Of a stretch of 50,238 bases of DNA, positions 16,732 through 23,628 are shown piece by piece. Every line of letters begins with the position of its first letter. The first letter of the stretch is position 1. The notes beneath the pieces were generated by a model. It saw only the letters and a list, made by a program, of their open reading frames with translations, was not told the origin of the DNA and did no database searches. A program made the position numbers and the translations under genes. The DNA is from Flavobacterium aurantiibacter (GTDB lineage: Bacteria > Bacteroidota > Bacteroidia > Flavobacteriales > Flavobacteriaceae), in NCBI RefSeq assembly GCF_002251775.1, contig NZ_NOXX01000206.1:1-50238 (forward strand), in the 5' to 3' direction.

Positions 16732-17763
16732 ATGGATGCGACAGTAACTACACCAGGTAGTGTGGGTCAGAAAACTTGGGGCGGCGGTAACGAGCCAATG
16801 TCTGCAAGTTACGGGAAATTGATGATGTGGTTTTTCATCGTTTCGGATGCGTTAACTTTTTCTGGATTCCTTGCAGCTTACGGTTTTTCCAGATTTAAAT
16901 TTATTGAGACTTGGCCTTTAGCAGACGAGGTGTTTACACACTTTCCGTTTCTACACGGCGTAACCGCACCGATGTATTATGTAGCGTTAATGACGTTTAT
17001 TCTTATCTTCTCGTCGGTAACTATGGTACTGGCAGTTGATGCAGGTCATCAAATGAATAAGAAGAAAGTGACGTTTTACATGTTCCTTACCATTATTGGT
17101 GGTTTAATCTTTGTGGGTTCTCAAGCTTGGGAGTGGAAAAACTTCATTAAGGGAGAATACGGAGCGATAGAAACAAAAGGCGGTAGTTTGTTGCAGTTTG
17201 TCGACAACACCGGAAAGCGTTTGTCGTTGGCTGAAGTGGCACAATCGTTGCCAAAAGAGCGTGAAACGTTAACACGCAACAAAGGAGTGTGGTTTATGAA
17301 AGAATCTGAACTTCCAACTTATTCTGTAGAAGAAGTTCAAGCTGGATTTGCTGCCAATCCAAATATTTTAATCCGAACTGAAGTTATCTATCAAGATACA
17401 CCTGCAAACAGAGCAGATAAAACCTTACAACCTGGACTTCAAAAAGCGAAACACAAGAAAATCTTAACTCGTGCAGAGTCTGAGAAAATGCTTGCAAACG
17501 CGAAGTACGTGGTGGAAGGTGCAAACTTGGTTCGCAACGAATACGGAAGCAAACTTTTTGCAGACTTCTTCTTCTTCATCACTGGATTCCACGGTTTCCA
17601 CGTATTCTCGGGTGTAATCATTAACATCATTATTTTCTTTAATGTGTTGTTAGGTACATACGAGCGTAGAGGAACTTACGAAATGGTAGAAAAAGTTGGA
17701 CTTTACTGGCACTTCGTTGACTTGGTTTGGGTATTCGTATTTACAGTATTTTACTTGGTTTAA
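16732..17763 (+). CDS. Cytochrome c oxidase subunit III (long form with soluble insertion)
   Basis: This 343-residue protein has two halves of a subunit III. Residues about 27-135 hold three helices and end in the conserved QAWEW. Residues about 276-343 hold FFFFITGFHGFHVFSG and LYWHFVDLVWVFVFTVFYL, both diagnostic. Between them lies a polar insertion of about 140 residues (136-275), charged and without membrane segments, where ordinary subunit III proteins have a short loop. Topology puts the loop on one side of the membrane next to the oxidase. I believe longer subunit III proteins are common in this phylum, but the insertion's role is unknown. It is followed 12 bases later by subunit IV. 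Confidence 0.9.
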   Translation: MDATVTTPGSVGQKTWGGGNEPMSASYGKLMMWFFIVSDALTFSGFLAAYGFSRFKFIETWPLADEVFTHFPFLHGVTAPMYYVALMTFILIFSSVTMVLAVDAGHQMNKKKVTFYMFLTIIGGLIFVGSQAWEWKNFIKGEYGAIETKGGSLLQFVDNTGKRLSLAEVAQSLPKERETLTRNKGVWFMKESELPTYSVEEVQAGFAANPNILIRTEVIYQDTPANRADKTLQPGLQKAKHKKILTRAESEKMLANAKYVVEGANLVRNEYGSKLFADFFFFITGFHGFHVFSGVIINIIIFFNVLLGTYERRGTYEMVEKVGLYWHFVDLVWVFVFTVFYLV

Positions 17764-17775
17764 AAACATTAGAAA

Positions 17776-18126
17776 ATGGCACACGAGCACGTTTCAAATA
17801 CAAAAAGAATTTGGTTTGTTTTCGCACTTTTATCTGTGGTAACAACCGTAGAAGTTATCTTGGGTATCATTAAACCAGAAAGTTTATTGCACACCAATGC
17901 GCTAGGCATGAATTTGCTAAACTGGGTTTTCTATATCTTAACCATCGTTAAAGCGTACTACATTGTTTGGGCGTTTATGCACATCGAAGGTGAAAAAGCT
18001 AGTTTGCGCTGGTCGGTTGTTGCACCCGTAATTTTCCTTGTTCTCTATTTGTTATTCATCCTTTTGGTGGAAGCGAATTATATCTTTGAAATCTTCAGAG
18101 ATTCGACCATTAAATGGAATTTTTAA
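17776..18126 (+). CDS. Cytochrome c oxidase subunit IV-like protein (CyoD/caa3 type)
   Basis: The 116-residue protein has three transmembrane helices (about 12-30, 48-68 and 80-103) and the family pattern KAYYIVWAFMHIEGEKASLRW. It is a small structural subunit of bacterial heme-copper oxidases. The gene follows the long subunit III gene by 12 bases and ends before a strong terminator, closing the structural part of the oxidase run. Confidence 0.85.
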   Translation: MAHEHVSNTKRIWFVFALLSVVTTVEVILGIIKPESLLHTNALGMNLLNWVFYILTIVKAYYIVWAFMHIEGEKASLRWSVVAPVIFLVLYLLFILLVEANYIFEIFRDSTIKWNF

Positions 18127-18144
18127 CAACATATTATATCATGT

Positions 18145-18173
18145 AAAAAGGTATGCTTTGGCATACCTTTTTT
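18145..18173 (+). terminator. Intrinsic terminator after oxidase subunit IV
   Basis: AAAAAGGTATGC, loop TTTG, GCATACCTTTTTT: a perfect 12-bp stem ending in a T-tract. Confidence 0.9.
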
Positions 18174-18180
18174 ATTTTTG
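18173..18180 (+). promoter_or_regulatory. -7 promoter element overlapping the terminator tail
   Basis: TATTTTTG matches TAnnTTTG and lies 23 bases before the ATG at 18204. It begins at the last T of the preceding terminator. Confidence 0.45.
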
Positions 18181-18203
18181 TATCCATCTGAGCTTCGCGT
18201 AAA

Positions 18204-18842
18204 ATGAAGAAAAATGTAGTTCTTTTTGTTCTGTTTGTCTTGCCCATTGTAGCATACCTGTTTTTTGCATCGGGAGTGAACAGCTTTACTAAATTACCCA
18301 CTTTAAAAACAGCTGTAGCAGAGCTCCCAGATTGGAAAACAACAGTCAAACAACCTGTAAAGCTTACAGGGAAAATTACTGTGATTGCTTTTCCCGGTGC
18401 GCAGTTACTCAAACATCGAGGTAATTTTTTTAATCTAAATGAGAAAATCTACCGCCGCTATTTCGAGTTTAAAGATTTGCAGTTCGTATACGTTTGCCCT
18501 ACCGAGACTCAAGACGAAGTTGCTGCTATTTTCACCGCGTTAAAACCTACCACCAACCTTTCCGGCTACAAGACAGTATTTGCTTCGCAGGAAGAGATTA
18601 AACGTTATTTCGAATCGTACGGAATTACAGAAAAGTTAGATTCGTATGCCGGAACCGATAAAGTGTTCTTGATTGATAAAGATCGAAACCTCCGCGGAAG
18701 AAAAGACGACGACGAGTACAAGGAAGGTTATTCAACCTTTTACCCATCGGAATTGAGCAACGAAATGCTCGACGATTTTAAAATTCTAATCTACGAGTAC
18801 CGAGCGGCACTTAAAAAGAACTTGCCTAAACGTCAAATCTAA
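18204..18842 (+). CDS. SCO-like membrane-anchored protein lacking the copper site
   Basis: This 212-residue protein has one N-terminal membrane anchor (about 5-22) and a soluble domain with a thioredoxin-like strand/helix order: KITVIAFPGAQLLKHRG where SCO has its CxxxC loop, FVYVCPTE, then DKVFLIDKDRNLRGRKDDD, which lines up with the LVDKNGNIKSR strand of the SCO gene next door. The SCO cysteine pair is absent; Cys98 is its only cysteine. It overlaps the SCO gene by one base, so the two are likely made together. I infer a paralogue that has lost metal binding and may act as a partner in oxidase assembly; the family has no assigned function that I know. Confidence 0.65.
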   Translation: MKKNVVLFVLFVLPIVAYLFFASGVNSFTKLPTLKTAVAELPDWKTTVKQPVKLTGKITVIAFPGAQLLKHRGNFFNLNEKIYRRYFEFKDLQFVYVCPTETQDEVAAIFTALKPTTNLSGYKTVFASQEEIKRYFESYGITEKLDSYAGTDKVFLIDKDRNLRGRKDDDEYKEGYSTFYPSELSNEMLDDFKILIYEYRAALKKNLPKRQI

Positions 18843-19516
18843 TGAAGAACAAATCATACATCGGAATTGCTTTTGTGATTCTCATTTTTGGGATTTGGGC
18901 CGTGCCAAAAATCGTTAACCGGTACCAAAATAGCGATGTTGTTAAGAACGACCGCCTTAACGTTGCCAATATTGATCGTAAAGCAACCAACGTTTTGAAA
19001 ATCGGACCTGCACCAAAATTCAGCTTCAAAAATCAAAACGAACAAGTCGTTGATAACAAATCGCTCGAAGGAAAGATATACCTCGTCGAATTTTTCTTTA
19101 CTAAATGTCCAACGATTTGTCCGGTTATGAACAAAAACATGCGTCAGATCGACAGTACATTTGCCAATAGAAAAGATTTCCAGATTGTTTCGGTGAGCAT
19201 CGATCCCGAAAACGACACTTTCGACGTACTGAAAAAACACGCGGAAAAGCTCGGCGCATCGGAAAACTGGAACTTTGTTCGTGCTGATAAAGCATATACT
19301 TTCGAGGTAGCTACACGCGGTTTTAACCTCTATGCGGGTCAAAACAACAAGGTTGCTGGCGGTTTCGAACATTCCGGGCTTTTTGCGCTAGTCGATAAAA
19401 ATGGAAATATTAAAAGCCGAACCGATGATTTTGGAAACCCAATTGTTTACTACGACGGACTTTCCGCAAAAGCAGTTAATGAACTAATAACCGACATCAA
19501 AACGCTTCTAAACTAA
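18842..19516 (+). CDS. SCO1/SenC-family copper chaperone
   Basis: The 224-residue protein has an N-terminal membrane anchor (about 6-23) and a thioredoxin-fold domain with FFFTKCPTICPVM, giving Cys89 and Cys93 as the CxxxC copper site, and His177 in GGFEHSGLF as the third ligand. SCO proteins deliver copper to the CuA centre of cytochrome c oxidase or reduce its cysteines, on the periplasmic side. The SIDPEND motif is conserved. The gene lies between its Cys-less relative and a DUF420 gene, in a cytochrome oxidase context. Confidence 0.93.
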   Translation: MKNKSYIGIAFVILIFGIWAVPKIVNRYQNSDVVKNDRLNVANIDRKATNVLKIGPAPKFSFKNQNEQVVDNKSLEGKIYLVEFFFTKCPTICPVMNKNMRQIDSTFANRKDFQIVSVSIDPENDTFDVLKKHAEKLGASENWNFVRADKAYTFEVATRGFNLYAGQNNKVAGGFEHSGLFALVDKNGNIKSRTDDFGNPIVYYDGLSAKAVNELITDIKTLLN

Positions 19517-19517
19517 C

Positions 19518-20102
19518 ATGGAAAATACCTCTGCAGAGAAAAAATACAACATTTGGATTGCCGTATTATCAATAGCCATACCCGTTGTCGTTGCTCTTTT
19601 ATTTAGTGTAAAACTCAGCGATTTTGGCATACACGTGAAACCTTTCTCGTTTCTGCCGCCAATCTACGCCGGAATTAACGGACTAACAGCAGTGCTTCTC
19701 GTTACCGCCGTTTTTGCAATTAAGAACGGAAATCGCACTTTACACGAACGCCTCATGAAAACAGCTATCGCGTGTTCCGTTGCTTTTCTAGGTATGTATG
19801 TAGCCTATCACAGCAGCGCTGAAAGCACGAATTTTGGGGACACTAACCACGACCAAATACTATCAGAAGCTGAAATTCAAGCCGTAGGGTTTGTGCGTTA
19901 TGTGTACTATTTTATCTTGCTGACACACATTGCTTTATCGGTAATTATCATCCCATTTGTTCTGCTAACGTATGTGCGAGCCATCAGCAATAATTTCGCG
20001 CGACACAAAGCACTGGCTAAAATTACCTTCCCCATGTGGCTGTATGTTGCCGTTACTGGAGTGATTATTTACCTCATGATTTCACCGTATTATGCGAACT
20101 AA
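19518..20102 (+). CDS. DUF420 membrane protein
   Basis: This 194-residue protein has five hydrophobic helices (about 12-30, 46-66, 80-97, 128-152 and 170-190). The LPPIYAGINGLTAVLL and HERLMKTAIACSVAFLGMYVAYH blocks with a conserved histidine pattern match the DUF420 family (CtaM-like in Firmicutes), which is linked to heme-copper oxidase maturation. It starts two bases after the SCO stop and overlaps the next small gene by 11 bases, consistent with one assembly operon. The exact role in this phylum is inferred from context. Confidence 0.85.
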   Translation: MENTSAEKKYNIWIAVLSIAIPVVVALLFSVKLSDFGIHVKPFSFLPPIYAGINGLTAVLLVTAVFAIKNGNRTLHERLMKTAIACSVAFLGMYVAYHSSAESTNFGDTNHDQILSEAEIQAVGFVRYVYYFILLTHIALSVIIIPFVLLTYVRAISNNFARHKALAKITFPMWLYVAVTGVIIYLMISPYYAN

Positions 20103-20337
20103 ATTAGTTTTTGCTGCCTTGTTGTTGTCAACGCTAAGTGCTCAAGCACAGTGCGCCATGTGTCGTGCGGTATTAGAAACCGAAGACGGCGCCGAAAAAG
20201 CAGCAGCTGTTAACGACGGAATCGTATATCTTATGGCATTTCCCTACATTTTGGTTGGCGCCATCGGGTACATCATTTATAAAAATCGACAAAAAAGTGC
20301 TGCGCAACGAAAAATGCAGCACCACGAAATTCAATAA
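20092..20337 (+). CDS. Small exported CxxC membrane protein
   Basis: The 81-residue product has a signal peptide ending near SAQAQ, then a cysteine pair at once (Cys21-Ala-Met-Cys24), one transmembrane helix (about 43-62) and a short basic, His-containing tail. The CxxC would face the periplasm. The gene overlaps DUF420 by 11 bases and ends the SCO operon. I do not know a named family; its place suggests a redox or copper-handling helper for cytochrome oxidase assembly, which is inference. Confidence 0.7.
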   Translation: MRTKLVFAALLLSTLSAQAQCAMCRAVLETEDGAEKAAAVNDGIVYLMAFPYILVGAIGYIIYKNRQKSAAQRKMQHHEIQ

Positions 20338-20341
20338 CAAA

Positions 20342-20373
20342 TTGGTTTAAATCCCTAAGCACAAGTATCTTTG
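20342..20373 (+). promoter_or_regulatory. Promoter of mrp-nfu (TTG-N21-TATCTTTG)
   Basis: A -33 TTG at 20342-20344 and a -7 TATCTTTG at 20366-20373, 17 bases before the mrp ATG. Confidence 0.6.
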
Positions 20374-20389
20374 TGCGGTTCAACGCTTT

Positions 20390-21532
20390 ATGAAACTAGA
20401 TAGAAAAGAAATACTCAACGTACTCGAAACCATCACCATAGCCGGAGAAGGAAAAAACATGGTAGAAAGTGGTGCAATAACTAACGTACTCACGTTCGGC
20501 AACGAAGTGGTTGTCGATGTAACCCTTGCCTCGCCCGCCCTGCACATCCGTAAACGCGCCGAGGACGACATCAAGAAAATTCTTACCGAACGCTTTGGTG
20601 AAGAAGTAATCGTAAAAGTAAATACCAAAGTTGTTCAACCCGAAAAGCCAACACAAGCTCCGATAAAAGGAAACGAATTGCCAGGTATTTCAAACATCGT
20701 TGCTGTTGCCAGCGGAAAAGGTGGTGTTGGAAAATCGACCGTAACGGCAAACTTAGCAGTAACCTTGGCGAAAATGGGATTTCGTGTTGGAGTACTCGAC
20801 GCCGATATTTACGGACCATCCATGCCCATTATGTTCGATGTAGAACACGAAAAACCCATTTCGATAGACGTAGACGGACGTTCGAAAATGAAACCGATTG
20901 AAGCCTATGGCGTAAAATTACTGTCTATTGGCTTCTTTACTTCGCCCTCGCAAGCCGTTATTTGGCGCGGACCAATGGCTTCCAAAGCTTTAAACCAAAT
21001 GATTTTCGACGCCAATTGGGGCGAACTCGATTTCCTATTAATCGATTTGCCTCCGGGAACCGGCGATATTCACCTTTCCATTTTACAAGCGCTGCCAATC
21101 ACAGGTGCCGTAGTCGTAAGTACACCACAGGCCGTGGCGCTTGCCGATGCCAAAAAAGGTGTTTCCATGTTCCTGTCGGATGCCATTAAAGTACCCGTTC
21201 TTGGAATCATTGAGAACATGGCATACTTTACGCCAGCAGAACTGCCTGAAAATAAATACTATATCTTTGGACAAGATGGTGCGCGCAATTTAGCCGCCGA
21301 TCTTGACGTGCGTTTCCTTGGCGAAGTGCCACTGATTCAAAGCATTCGCGAAGCCGGCGATTACGGTCGCCCCGCAGCTTTGCAAACCAACTCGCATGTC
21401 GAGTACATTTACGAAGAAATTACTAAGAATGTGGTTGAAGAAACCGTTCTTAGAAACGAAAATTTACCACCAACCGAAGCCGTTAAAATTACTACGATGG
21501 CAGGCTGCTCGGCGGTTAAGAAAACTTCTTAA
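20390..21532 (+). CDS. Mrp/NBP35-family iron-sulfur carrier ATPase
   Basis: The 380-residue protein has an N-terminal MIP18/DUF59 domain (about 1-85) and a P-loop ATPase domain with the deviant Walker A GKGGVGKS (109-116), the DADIYGPSMP switch and LLIDLPPGTGD. Such proteins (ApbC/Mrp) bind and transfer Fe-S clusters. The CxxC pair that family members usually carry near the YYIFG block is missing here: the segment reads YFTPAELPENKYYIFG. The only late cysteine is in MAGCSAVKK at the C terminus. An nfu gene follows 11 bases downstream, which fits an Fe-S role. Confidence 0.9.
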   Translation: MKLDRKEILNVLETITIAGEGKNMVESGAITNVLTFGNEVVVDVTLASPALHIRKRAEDDIKKILTERFGEEVIVKVNTKVVQPEKPTQAPIKGNELPGISNIVAVASGKGGVGKSTVTANLAVTLAKMGFRVGVLDADIYGPSMPIMFDVEHEKPISIDVDGRSKMKPIEAYGVKLLSIGFFTSPSQAVIWRGPMASKALNQMIFDANWGELDFLLIDLPPGTGDIHLSILQALPITGAVVVSTPQAVALADAKKGVSMFLSDAIKVPVLGIIENMAYFTPAELPENKYYIFGQDGARNLAADLDVRFLGEVPLIQSIREAGDYGRPAALQTNSHVEYIYEEITKNVVEETVLRNENLPPTEAVKITTMAGCSAVKKTS

Positions 21533-21543
21533 AGAACACAAAC

Positions 21544-21798
21544 ATGACAGCAATACAAAACTCAGAAGAATTAAAAAACAGCGTGGAAAGCGCACTCGCG
21601 GAAATCAGACCCTTTTTGAATTCCGACGGTGGCGACATAAAACTCATCTCCATTGACGATGACAAACACGTAACCGTAAAGCTCGAAGGGGCTTGCACGC
21701 ATTGCAGTGTAAACCAAATGACACTCAAAGCTGGCGTGGAAACCACAATTAAAAAGTGGGCGCCCCAAATTGAGACGGTTGTTAATATTAGTGCTTGA
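21544..21798 (+). CDS. NifU C-terminal-domain iron-sulfur scaffold (Nfu)
   Basis: This 84-residue protein is a stand-alone Nfu domain. It has the RPFLNSDGGDIKLI opening and the Cys51-Thr-His-Cys54 pair in LEGACTHCSVNQMTLK, which binds a 4Fe-4S cluster between two subunits for transfer to apoproteins. It follows the Mrp-type ATPase closely and is directly followed by an intergenic repeat element that starts one base past its stop. Confidence 0.95.
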   Translation: MTAIQNSEELKNSVESALAEIRPFLNSDGGDIKLISIDDDKHVTVKLEGACTHCSVNQMTLKAGVETTIKKWAPQIETVVNISA

Positions 21799-21900
21799 TT
21801 TTTTTGGGGGTGCCCACCCTCCGTACCTCCGGGCGGTCGGGCTTTCCGCTGCAATCTGCTACTCCTTGCGTCGTAGCAGGATTTACGCTTCAATCCCTCA
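21799..21900 (-). repeat. Structured intergenic element, copy C (inverted)
   Basis: Read on the minus strand: GGGATTGAAGCGTAAATCC (to 21879), a hairpin TGCTAC/GTAGCA (21857-21862 with 21873-21878), GATTGCAGCGGAAAGCCCG (21856-21838), which matches box 1 of copy A at almost every base, then a G/C-rich stem and GGGCACCCCCAAAAAAA at the end. Same order of parts as copies A and B, opposite orientation. Confidence 0.7.
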
Positions 21901-21903
21901 CCC

Positions 21904-21940
21904 AAATACGTTACCGAAATACGTAACCAAATAACGTAGC
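21904..21940 (+). repeat. Three tandem 12-13 bp units upstream of the ferredoxin reductase
   Basis: AAATACGTTACCG, AAATACGTAACC and AAATAACGTAGC follow one another directly and end 12 bases before the ATG at 21952. No TAnnTTTG element is seen in the gap, so this may be a regulator site or a transcript leader feature. Confidence 0.5.
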
Positions 21941-21951
21941 TTAAAAGAAAA

Positions 21952-23004
21952 ATGATTCAAACGGATTTGCTTATCATCGGAGCCGGACCCACAGGTTTAT
22001 TCGCCGTGTTCGAAGCCGGTTTGCTTAAAATAAAATGCCACCTCATCGATGCCTTGCCGCAAATTGGTGGGCAGCTTTCGGAGTTGTATCCCAAAAAACC
22101 CATCTTCGATATTCCGGGTTATCCCGAAGTATTGGCGGGCGATTTGGTTACCAACCTCATGGAGCAAATCAAGCAATTTCAACCCGGTTTTACTCTAGGC
22201 GAAAAAGCCGAACACATCGAAAAGTTAGAAGACGGATCGTTTATCGTTACCACCGATGCCGGAACCCAACACCACGCCAAAGCCATTGCTATTGCTGGCG
22301 GTTTGGGTAGTTTCGAACCGCGCAAACCCGTACTCGAAAACCTCGAATTTTACGAAAATAAAGGTGTCGAATACTTCGTGAAAAATCCAGAGAAATTTCG
22401 CGACAAAAAAGTAGTTATTGCCGGAGGTGGCGATTCGGCCTTGGATTGGAGTATCTTTCTTGCAAACGTTGCCGAAGAAGTAACGCTTATTCACCGACGT
22501 AACGAATTTAGAGGTGCGCTCGACAGTGTTGAGAAAGTTCAAGAGTTAAAAAACTTAGGTAAAATTAAACTCATAACGCCAGCCGAAGTTGCGCAGTTAC
22601 ACGGTGCGGAAAAACTCGAAGCTATTACCATAGACGAAAACGGAAGTCAGCGCAACATTGTTTGCGATTACCTCATTCCGTTATTTGGACTTACTCCCAA
22701 ACTCGGACCTATTGCAAATTGGGGTTTGGAAATTGAGAAAAACGCGATAAAAGTGAACAATGCACTCGACTACCAAACCAACATCAAAGGTATTTATGCT
22801 ATTGGCGATGTAAACACCTATCCAGGCAAATTAAAACTGATTTTGTGCGGTTTTCATGAAGCTACGTTAATGTGTCAAAGTGTATATCAAATACTCAATC
22901 CGGGTAAGAAATACGTAATGAAATACACGACCGTTTCGGGAATCGACGGCTTTGACGGCAGCCGAAAAGAAGCAGAAAAAGCTGTTGTAAAAGCCATCGA
23001 CTAA
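21952..23004 (+). CDS. Thioredoxin-reductase-like ferredoxin-NADP+ reductase
   Basis: The 350-residue flavoprotein has an FAD-binding GAGPTGLFA near the N terminus, an NAD(P)-binding VVIAGGGDSALDW near residue 160 and the C-terminal GIYAIGDVNTYPGKLKLI FAD block. It lacks the redox-active CxxC of thioredoxin reductase, as in the TrxR-type ferredoxin reductases (YumC class). The gene is followed 12 bases later by a 2Fe-2S ferredoxin, its probable electron partner. It transfers electrons between NADPH and ferredoxin in the cytoplasm; the direction in vivo is not clear from sequence. Confidence 0.88.
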   Translation: MIQTDLLIIGAGPTGLFAVFEAGLLKIKCHLIDALPQIGGQLSELYPKKPIFDIPGYPEVLAGDLVTNLMEQIKQFQPGFTLGEKAEHIEKLEDGSFIVTTDAGTQHHAKAIAIAGGLGSFEPRKPVLENLEFYENKGVEYFVKNPEKFRDKKVVIAGGGDSALDWSIFLANVAEEVTLIHRRNEFRGALDSVEKVQELKNLGKIKLITPAEVAQLHGAEKLEAITIDENGSQRNIVCDYLIPLFGLTPKLGPIANWGLEIEKNAIKVNNALDYQTNIKGIYAIGDVNTYPGKLKLILCGFHEATLMCQSVYQILNPGKKYVMKYTTVSGIDGFDGSRKEAEKAVVKAID

Positions 23005-23016
23005 ATTCGAACGAGC

Positions 23017-23349
23017 ATGGAAAACGAAATTACCTTACACATTACCGATCGCGAGGGTGTTACGCACACGCTTGCTGTTCCGACCGATATGAATATGAAT
23101 TTGATGGAAGTAGTTCGTGCGTACGAATTAGCTCCCGAAGGAACCATTGGTATTTGCGGCGGTATGGCCATGTGCGCTTCGTGTCAATGTTACGTACTAA
23201 ACGACGTTGAGTTGCCCGAAAAATCGGATGAAGAAGAGGCCATGCTGAGCGAGGCTAATTTCGTTAAAGACAACAGTCGGTTAGGATGCCAAATACACAT
23301 TACACCCGAAATTGCTGGTTTGGCTGTTGCACTTGCGCCGGAAGAATAA
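23017..23349 (+). CDS. 2Fe-2S ferredoxin, adrenodoxin type
   Basis: This 110-residue ferredoxin has cluster ligands Cys47, Cys53, Cys56 and Cys91 in the pattern C-x5-C-x2-C-x34-C, with an extra Cys58. The acidic LPEKSDEEEAML segment is the usual partner-docking surface. Such ferredoxins serve Fe-S cluster assembly or cytochrome P450-type acceptors. Its link with a ferredoxin reductase, and with Mrp and Nfu just upstream, suggests it supplies electrons for Fe-S biogenesis. Confidence 0.93.
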   Translation: MENEITLHITDREGVTHTLAVPTDMNMNLMEVVRAYELAPEGTIGICGGMAMCASCQCYVLNDVELPEKSDEEEAMLSEANFVKDNSRLGCQIHITPEIAGLAVALAPEE

Positions 23350-23365
23350 ACGTTTGAACGTATTT

Positions 23366-23565
23366 TCTGCGTAAGCGATTGCAGTGAAAACAAAAGGCGA
23401 CGCCTGCCCAATTTTTGTTTTTGAAAATGGGCGACTCAAAGAAGCCGATTTTAAAATATTAAGAAATAGGCAAGCGCCGCCTTTTTTTGGAACGGAAAGC
23501 GCGACGGCGGGCGTAAGGACGTTTCGTTTGTTGCCAAAAATTACCCGCCGATACGCCCATATAAA
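23366..23565 (+). repeat. Structured intergenic element, copy D (diverged)
   Basis: GATTGCAGTGAAAAC at 23377-23391 matches box 1; inner hairpin GCCCA/TGGGC (about 23407-23431); a second long stem of GCCGCC with GGCGGC; AACGGAAAGC and GTAAGGAC segments resemble box 2; CCGATACGCCCATATAAAA from 23548 matches box 3. The block is longer and more diverged than copies A-C, and fills the ferredoxin to acyl-CoA dehydrogenase gap. Confidence 0.5.
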
Positions 23566-23583
23566 ACCGACAACCATAAAAAA

Positions 23584-23604
23584 ACGCGCCTATAAAAAGC
23601 GCGT
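23584..23604. terminator. Bidirectional terminator
   Basis: ACGCGC (23584-23589) pairs with GCGCGT (23599-23604) around a 9-base loop, with an A-run to the left and TTCTTA to the right, between the convergent ferredoxin and acyl-CoA dehydrogenase genes. Confidence 0.6.
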
Positions 23605-23628
23605 TCTTACTTGAAATTTGAATTTCTA

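Noticed and set aside
23384..23614. 76-codon plus-strand frame after the ferredoxin
   Set aside because: It lies wholly inside intergenic element copy D and its terminator, with no recognisable protein features.
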